The translations under genes were made by a program, and so were the position numbers. A stretch of DNA of 64,000 bases from Streptomyces liliiviolaceus (GTDB lineage: Bacteria; Actinomycetota; Actinomycetes; Streptomycetales; Streptomycetaceae): the NCBI RefSeq assembly GCF_018070025.1, contig NZ_JAGPYQ010000001.1, positions 1,054,001 through 1,118,000 of the forward strand, read 5' to 3'. The notes under the pieces are model-generated. The model had not been told where the DNA came from. It saw only the letters and a list, made by a program, of their open reading frames with translations, and made no database searches. The number at the start of each line of letters is the position of its first letter. Within the stretch, counting starts at the first letter, position 1. Below, one piece after another: positions 59,173 through 64,000 of this stretch.

Positions 59173-60702
59173 TCACTCCTCGCATGCGTCACCGTCCGTC
59201 GCCTTGCCCGCGGCCGGTACGTCCAGGATCTCCGCCACCCGCGCCAGGGATGTCTTCGGCGAGGTCAGCTCCGTCCACTTGGCCTTCACCTTGCCTGCGA
59301 CGTCGTACTGCGGCTTCTTGAGCAGGTCCACGACGATCCGGGTCTGTTCGGCGCTCATCGAGAAGGGTTCGGTGGGCGACAGGACGAGGGCGGAGCCCGA
59401 GTCGCTGTCGTCGAGGCGGACGTCGCGCAGCGCGGACAGCGGGTCGGGATCGCCGCCCAGTGCCAGCCACATGACCGTCACCAGGCGCGCGTCGCACAGC
59501 TCGGTGCCCGCTTTCTCGTCGCCCGCCACCAGCACCGACGCGACGGCGGCGGCGAACTCGGGGACGCGGTTGCCGCCCCAGTCGGTGCCGACGCTCACGT
59601 GGCCGGGTGCGGTGGACGGGGAGATCACGGTGTCGGCCGTCAGTCCGTAGCGGGCGTCGAGGCGCTGGTCCACGGTCAGGCGCTCGGCGCCGGCCCTGCC
59701 GCCCGCGAGGTTCTGGACGCGGTCGACCACGGTGGCCCAGTCGGCGGTGCGGCCCGTCCACTCGGGGAAGGCGCAGTACGAGGACTTCCCGTGCTCGACG
59801 CACTCACGGACCTTCTCCGGGGAGACCGACGCCCGCTCGCGGGCCGGTGTCGATCCGGCCGGGGTGCCGCCGGACTGGCCGACCACGCCCACCAGTGTGA
59901 GGGCGAGCGCTCCCGCGACGGCCGCCTTGACGACCGTCGAACGGCCGCCGCTGACCAGTACCGCGAGCAGCGCGGCGAACAGGACGAGCCCGACGAGGTA
60001 CAGGGCGTGCCAGGCGGCGGGGCGCTCCAGCAGGTCGGAGGGGAGCGGGTTGGGGCCGCTCTCGGTGACGACCACGCCCAGCCAGTTCGTCCAGTCGGTG
60101 CCGGACGGAGCCGCCAGGAAGACCTGCGTGAAGAGCAGGAGGACGAGGAACACCGGCGCGGCGAACACGGAACGGAACCGGCGGGCGAAGAGCGCGCCCA
60201 GCGCGGCGAACAGCAGGACCGTCAGCGGGCCGACGGCGAGTTCGGCGGGCGAACCGTGCCCGACCGCACCCGGCTTGAGCGCGGCCCAGGTGAACTGGAC
60301 GGCCACGCACACGGCCGTGAACAGGGCCACCGGGACGGCGGACAGCACATGGGCGACCGTGCGCCGCCAGGGCTCGACGACCAGGACGTCCAGATGGCGG
60401 TCCGTGTCCCGTCGGAAGGAGCGCAGGGCCGCGCGGTTGACGTTGAGCATGACGACGAGCCCGATCAGCACCGGCATGGACTGCGTGTCGCGGTCGACGT
60501 TCTGGAGTATCGGGAAGTCGCCCTGGCGCTGCGTGGTCTGCCAGACGATCCAGGCCATGTACAGGACGGCCAGGGCGAGGACGGCGATGTTCAGGCGCAG
60601 TTCGCGCGCCTCGAAGCGGGCGACGGCGAACACGGCCGCCCAGGAACGGGGTGGATGCGTCGGCCCGGCGGTCCGCGCGGGTGTCTCCAGCACGGTGCTC
60701 AT
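59173..60702 (-). CDS. ABC transporter permease
   Basis: Protein of 509 aa. Six to seven transmembrane helices in the first 280 residues, then a large extracytoplasmic domain (about 290-505) with Cys residues. It overlaps the ATPase gene by 4 bp. ABC-2-like arrangement; substrate unknown. Confidence 0.8.
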   Translation of the reverse strand: MSTVLETPARTAGPTHPPRSWAAVFAVARFEARELRLNIAVLALAVLYMAWIVWQTTQRQGDFPILQNVDRDTQSMPVLIGLVVMLNVNRAALRSFRRDTDRHLDVLVVEPWRRTVAHVLSAVPVALFTAVCVAVQFTWAALKPGAVGHGSPAELAVGPLTVLLFAALGALFARRFRSVFAAPVFLVLLLFTQVFLAAPSGTDWTNWLGVVVTESGPNPLPSDLLERPAAWHALYLVGLVLFAALLAVLVSGGRSTVVKAAVAGALALTLVGVVGQSGGTPAGSTPARERASVSPEKVRECVEHGKSSYCAFPEWTGRTADWATVVDRVQNLAGGRAGAERLTVDQRLDARYGLTADTVISPSTAPGHVSVGTDWGGNRVPEFAAAVASVLVAGDEKAGTELCDARLVTVMWLALGGDPDPLSALRDVRLDDSDSGSALVLSPTEPFSMSAEQTRIVVDLLKKPQYDVAGKVKAKWTELTSPKTSLARVAEILDVPAAGKATDGDACEE

Positions 60703-61613
60703 GCGGCCGTCACCTCCGAGGACTCCCCGTCGAGGGTGAGCAGATAGCCGTCCTCCAGGGTCGGTTCGAGAAGGTCGGCGCCCTCGGGGGGCTCGCCGAC
60801 GTTACGGAAGGAGCCCGTGCCCGTGCGCCAGCCGGCCCAGGCGCCCGGGTCGCGTTCGGTGCTGCTCCACACCCGGCCGTTCGCCCGTGCCGTCAGTTCG
60901 GCGGGGGTGCCCTCGAAGCGGATCCGGCCGCGGACCATGACGATCACGCGGTGGCAGAGCATCGCGACGTCCTCGGTCTGGTGGGTGGACAGCAGGACGG
61001 TCCGCCCCTCCCCCGCCCGGGCGATCAACTCCCGGAACCGCATGCGCTGTTCGGGGTCGAGGCCGACGGTCGGCTCGTCGAGGACCAGGAAACCGGGGTC
61101 GCCGACGAGGGCGGCGGCCAGCGCGACCCGCTGGCGCATCCCGCCGGAGAGCTTCTTGATCCGCTTGCTCCGTACGTCGGACAGCGCGACGGCGTCCAGG
61201 ACCCGCCGCACCTCGCGGTGCCGGGCGGTGCGGTCCGTCAGCTCCTTCAGGATCGCCACGTAGTCGACGAACTCGAAGGCCGAGAAGTCCGGGTGGAAAC
61301 CGGGCGCCTGCGGCAGATAGCCGAGCGCGCGCCGCACCTCCTGCCGTCCGGCCGAGGTGGCCGGGTCGTTGCCGAGGACCGTGAACGCTCCCTTGTCCGG
61401 GGGCACGGCCGTGGCCAGGACCCGCAACAGGGTGGTCTTTCCGGCTCCGTTGGGCCCGAGCAGCCCGGTGACTCCCTCACCGAGCCGCACGGACACGTCG
61501 TCGAGGGCGGCCGTTCCTCCGTACCGGAGGGTCAGCCCGGCGGCGGACACCGTCGGCACCGAAGGAGGCACCGAAGGAGGCACCGAAGGGAGTGCCGAGG
61601 ACAGGTCAGACAT
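60699..61613 (-). CDS. ABC transporter ATP-binding protein
   Basis: Protein of 304 aa. Walker A (GLLGPNGAGKTTLLRVLATA), signature KKLSGGMRQRVALAAALVGD, Walker B FLVLDEPTVGLDPEQR, and LLSTHQTEDV. The N-terminus has a SVPPSVP repeat. It pairs with the permease downstream. Confidence 0.9.
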   Translation of the reverse strand: MSDLSSALPSVPPSVPPSVPTVSAAGLTLRYGGTAALDDVSVRLGEGVTGLLGPNGAGKTTLLRVLATAVPPDKGAFTVLGNDPATSAGRQEVRRALGYLPQAPGFHPDFSAFEFVDYVAILKELTDRTARHREVRRVLDAVALSDVRSKRIKKLSGGMRQRVALAAALVGDPGFLVLDEPTVGLDPEQRMRFRELIARAGEGRTVLLSTHQTEDVAMLCHRVIVMVRGRIRFEGTPAELTARANGRVWSSTERDPGAWAGWRTGTGSFRNVGEPPEGADLLEPTLEDGYLLTLDGESSEVTAA

Positions 61614-61682
61614 GCGTGACTCCAGTGGATCCCGTGGAAGAGAGCGAAGGCAGAAGGAGGAGGATGCGGCGGCGCAGGGCCG

Positions 61683-61853
61683 TCATCCGTCGTCCCCGCC
61701 GGAGGAGGAAGAGGAGGACGACGAGCCCCGCTTGCCGGAGGAGACGGACAGGAGGACCAGGACGGCGAAGTAGAGCAGCTCGAAGAGGACCGAGGCGATC
61801 ATCAGCAGTGCGGCTCCGGCCAGCTTGAAGCGCCTGCGCCAGGCGACCGACAT
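61683..61853 (-). CDS. Small membrane protein with Ser tail
   Basis: Protein of 56 aa: MSVAWRRRFKLAGAALLMIA then SVLFELLYFAVLVLLSVSSG and a poly-Ser tail. One or two transmembrane segments. The ATG overlaps the anti-sigma stop (TGATG). Function unknown. Confidence 0.65.
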   Translation of the reverse strand: MSVAWRRRFKLAGAALLMIASVLFELLYFAVLVLLSVSSGKRGSSSSSSSSGGDDG

Positions 61854-62764
61854 CACGCCGCACCCCCGTCCGTGTAGCCCGTGAAGCCCGCGAACGGTGT
61901 GTGCGCGGAGGTCGAGTCGAAGCGGTCGCGGCGCAGATAGAACAGCGCGGCGGCGAGCACGGCGACCGCGGCGGCGACGCTCTGCCCCGCCACCGTGTAG
62001 GGCGCGAGGGTCCCCTCGGAGCTCGTCCCCAGCGCGATCAGCAGCACGGCGATCCACGCACCGCCGACCAGCCCCGGCGCGAGGACCGGACCCAGCCGGG
62101 GCGTCAGCGCGAGCCCGGTCGAGGTGAGCGCGAGCGCCGGCAGCAGCCAGGCCAGGGCGCGCAGTCCGTACGAGGGAAGCGCGAGCGTCGCCAGGCCGTT
62201 CAGGGCGAGCGCGGTGGCCAGCACCGGCACCGTGCGGATCATCAGCAGCCGGAACCCGTGCATCGGCGACACCACGGCCATCTCGTACGTCGGGTCGAGC
62301 ACCGGACCGTACGCCAGCGCGACCCCGGCGAGGGGCAGCAGCGGGGCGAGGGCGAGGAACAGCGCCGGGCTGTCGGGCGCCCCGGCGAAACTGGTCGCGA
62401 CCACCGTGAAGAACAGCACGGCGACGAGGGCGGTCAGCCACGACCGGCGCAGCACCGGTGTCGCGGCCAGCAGTCGCGCGGTGTGGTCGGCCACCCCGGC
62501 CCGCACGAGCAGCGACTCCAGGAACCCCGGTCGCGGCACGTCCAGTTCGGCGTCGAGCCGCTCCCATCCCGCGTCCAGCGGGGCCGGGTCGCTCACCTCG
62601 GCGAGGACCGCCCGGCAGTGCGCGCAGGCCATGAGGTGCGTGTCGGCCGACCAGAGCATCGGGGCCGCCAGCTCGCCCCGTACATACGCCCGGAGGTCGT
62701 CCTGCGCGACGTGCCAGGTCGTTCCGCCCGGATCGCGGACCTCGTTCGTTTCGCCGTCGCTCAT
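61853..62764 (-). CDS. Zinc-finger anti-sigma factor, multi-pass
   Basis: Protein of 303 aa. The N-terminal zf-HC2-like motif is HLMACAHCRAVLAEVSDP (H-x3-C-x2-C) and six transmembrane helices follow. It overlaps the sigma stop (ATGA), so it is the probable cognate anti-sigma factor. Confidence 0.85.
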   Translation of the reverse strand: MSDGETNEVRDPGGTTWHVAQDDLRAYVRGELAAPMLWSADTHLMACAHCRAVLAEVSDPAPLDAGWERLDAELDVPRPGFLESLLVRAGVADHTARLLAATPVLRRSWLTALVAVLFFTVVATSFAGAPDSPALFLALAPLLPLAGVALAYGPVLDPTYEMAVVSPMHGFRLLMIRTVPVLATALALNGLATLALPSYGLRALAWLLPALALTSTGLALTPRLGPVLAPGLVGGAWIAVLLIALGTSSEGTLAPYTVAGQSVAAAVAVLAAALFYLRRDRFDSTSAHTPFAGFTGYTDGGAA

Positions 62765-63303
62765 GCCAACTCCTCCCGCAGCTGCTTGCGGGCCCGAAGC
62801 GCCCGTGTCTTGACCGTCCCCGGCGGGATGCCGAGCAGCACGGCCGCCTCGCGGGTGGTCAGCCCGTCTATGACCGTGGCCTGCAGGACCGAGCGCAGTT
62901 CCGGCGACAGCCGGACCAGGGCGCCGGCGAGGTCCCCGTGCTCCACCCCCGCGAGCACGCGCTCCTCCGCCGACACCTCCTCTCGGTGCCGCAGCCGCGC
63001 GAGCGCCTGCCGCATCCGGCCCCGGGCGCCGTCGCCGCGCAGGGCGTCGATGAGCCGCCGCGAGCCGATGCGCCACAGCCAGCCGGCCACGTCGCCCTCC
63101 TCGCGGTAGCGGGCACTGCCGCGCCAGACCGCGAGAAACGTCTCCTGCACGACCTCGTCGACGGTCCCCGCGTCGGAACAGCGGCCGCGCAGCCTCGCTC
63201 CGAGCCATGGCGCGTACCGCCGGTACAGCTCTTCGAAGGCGCGCCGGTCACCGTCCGCCGCGATGGCCCGCAGCAGATCGCCGTCGCTTCTCGTTTCCCT
63301 CAC
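62761..63303 (-). CDS. ECF sigma factor of anti-sigma/ABC operon
   Basis: Protein of 180 aa with sigma region 2 (FEELYRRYAPWLGARLRGRC, VVQETFLAVWRGSARYREEG) and region 4 (LRSVLQATVIDGLTTREAAV, IPPGTVKTRALRARKQLREE). The GTG start is next to GAGGGGGT. It is the first gene of a six-gene operon (anti-sigma, small protein, ATPase, permease, membrane protein) with 1-4 bp overlaps. Confidence 0.88.
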   Translation of the reverse strand: MRETRSDGDLLRAIAADGDRRAFEELYRRYAPWLGARLRGRCSDAGTVDEVVQETFLAVWRGSARYREEGDVAGWLWRIGSRRLIDALRGDGARGRMRQALARLRHREEVSAEERVLAGVEHGDLAGALVRLSPELRSVLQATVIDGLTTREAAVLLGIPPGTVKTRALRARKQLREELA

Positions 63304-63412
63304 ACCCCCTCATCGCACGAGCCCCACGAATCGGTTCACGCATCCGCGAGAACTTTCCGGAACCCTTCGTTCACCTTAGGAACCGCCGCCGTCGCGTAGG
63401 CACTGGGCGGCG

Positions 63413-63484
63413 CCGTCGCGCATGACCTGGGCGTCACCGTCACGCATGACCTGGGCGTCACCGTCACGTACGACCTGGGCGTCG
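63413..63484. repeat. Three 24-bp tandem repeats
   Basis: Unit CCGTCACGCATGACCTGGGC plus GTCA, three copies with one to four changes, 110 bp before the sigma operon start. It lies between divergent genes. Confidence 0.85.
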
Positions 63485-63540
63485 CCGTCGCCGCCGTGGC
63501 CGCTATCACCCGTCCGGGCGATCAGTACCGGCCGGTCCGT

Positions 63541-63570
63541 GGCCGGTCGCGCAGTTCCCCGCGCCCCTGA
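63541..63570 (+). repeat. Dispersed repeat family 1, copy 5
   Basis: One or two changes from copy 1 (core TCGCGCAGTTCCCCGCGCCC); the last bases form a GCGCCCC-TGAC-GGGGCGC hairpin. This is the only copy in a divergent promoter region and not at gene ends. Confidence 0.8.
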
Positions 63571-63864
63571 CGGGGCGCTGCCCCCTGGCGCGGGGCCCCT
63601 CCGACGTGGCGCGGGGCATATTCATCCGCCATGTAGACGTCGGGGAGCCTCCCCCCGATATCCCGCACGTCATGTCGCCGTAACCAGTGATTCAGACAGG
63701 CTTGCGACCCTCGGGCAATGAACCCCGGTCCGCCCGAGTCCTCGCCTCCGCCGGAGCGCGAGCCCTCCCAGAAGAGGAAGAACGGAAGCCCGCACCTCCT
63801 CGCGGCGCTTCCGCCCGCTCTCTCCGACGCGCCTGTTTCCGGCCCGGCGCGGAAGAATGGGTTC

Positions 63865-64000
63865 ATGAGCCAGCCCAATGCACAGGCGCAGGTCCAGCAC
63901 CCGCAGCCGTCCGTCGGTTCCATAGCCGCGCACCGCCCGCACACCGTGGCGGCGAACGTCTCCGACCTGGAGCCCGACCTCGACGCCGACCTCGACGAGT
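63865..64000 (+). CDS. ppk: Polyphosphate kinase, N-terminus only
   Basis: 45 codons visible: MSQPNAQAQVQHPQPSVGSI, then AAHRPHTVAANVSDLEPDLD, running off the window. The disordered N-terminus agrees with my recollection of Streptomyces Ppk, which makes polyphosphate from ATP; the catalytic domains are outside. AAGAAT 6 nt before the ATG fits a leaderless start. Confidence 0.65.
   Translation, partial: MSQPNAQAQVQHPQPSVGSIAAHRPHTVAANVSDLEPDLDADLDE

Larger units (their letters stand above)
63304..63864. other. Intergenic region between the ECF sigma operon and ppk
   Basis: No supported gene in 561 bp. It holds three 24-bp tandem repeats and dispersed repeat copy 5 (both listed), and GTTCACG/GTTCACC elements at 63334 and 63369. 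An in-frame ATG at 63718 could extend ppk by 49 residues but has no ribosome site. Confidence 0.5.

Noticed and set aside
63334..63375. PHO boxes for ppk
   Set aside because: GTTCACG and GTTCACC are 35 bp apart, not in the 11-bp register, and lie about 490 bp before ppk.
63413..63484. CRISPR-like array
   Set aside because: The 24-bp units are directly adjacent with no spacers and there are no cas genes.
63718..63864. N-terminal extension of ppk from the ATG at 63718
   Set aside because: In frame, but there is no ribosome site or -10 box at the proper distance, and MSQPNAQ fits the remembered Ppk start.

Overview
The window is a stretch of chromosome from an actinomycete, almost certainly a Streptomyces. 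It is very GC-rich, with strong G/C at third codon positions. Two mycothiol genes (mshA at 1.5-2.9 kb, mshD at 57.5-58.4 kb) lie near opposite ends, and the nitrogen regulator GlnR, a WhiG anti-sigma factor of the RsiG type, a Nur-like Fur protein and the first codons of a polyphosphate kinase lie between or beside them. I recall this gene order from the central part of Streptomyces chromosomes. No tRNA, rRNA, IS element, integrase or CRISPR array was seen.

Layout. 0-9.4 kb: end of a secreted pectate-lyase-like protein, mshA-ybjN, a methyltransferase, a secreted NlpC/P60 hydrolase, a receiver-PP2C phosphatase, a DUF2516 protein, a lysine-rich HbhA-like protein and an XRE regulator. 9.5-16.8 kb: a GNAT protein, an ECF41-type sigma factor coupled to its carboxymuconolactone-decarboxylase partner, an F420 oxidoreductase/hemerythrin fusion, and a TetR-HelD (HelR-like) pair. 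16.9-23.2 kb: an accessory-looking block with an APH-like kinase, a HAD phosphatase and three GntR regulators, each divergent from a gene for a 61-62 aa hydrophobic protein. 23.3-34.6 kb: Eis, RsiG, Dtd, YgfZ, Nur-like Fur, nitrobindin-like protein, sulfurtransferase with a cysteine leader peptide, and membrane proteins. 34.7-43.8 kb: glnR, a LacI regulator, a secreted trypsin with FG-GAP repeats, the htrB-cssR-cssS secretion-stress locus, and an ECF sigma factor with a coupled membrane protein. 44.5-51.6 kb: a phosphatase, an XRE/DUF397 pair, a membrane NACHT NTPase with a coupled small membrane protein, and a pectinesterase. 51.6-64 kb: an ABC exporter, a tiny basic protein, a DUF2993 protein, a 5'-nucleotidase, mshD, a six-gene ECF sigma/anti-sigma/ABC operon, and the start of ppk.

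Main candidate for an undescribed system: the triplicated GntR/small-membrane-protein module (about 18.1-23.2 kb). The three small proteins align without gaps. Modules 2 and 3 share a duplicated intergenic region in which the GntR gene appears to be leaderless and the small-protein promoter (TTGAGA or ATGAGA, 16-17 nt, TAAGTT or TAACTT) is followed at once by an AGTTGG/CCAACT palindrome, a typical repressor position. Module 1 has a different perfect palindrome.

Other recurring signals are a TAnnnT box exactly 6 nt before the start codon of at least nine genes (predicted leaderless mRNAs), two dispersed intergenic repeat families (five and three copies), a candidate ECF41 promoter, an 11-bp-period direct repeat before htrB, and an 18-codon upstream ORF overlapping glnR. 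All functions are read from sequence alone; no database search was run.
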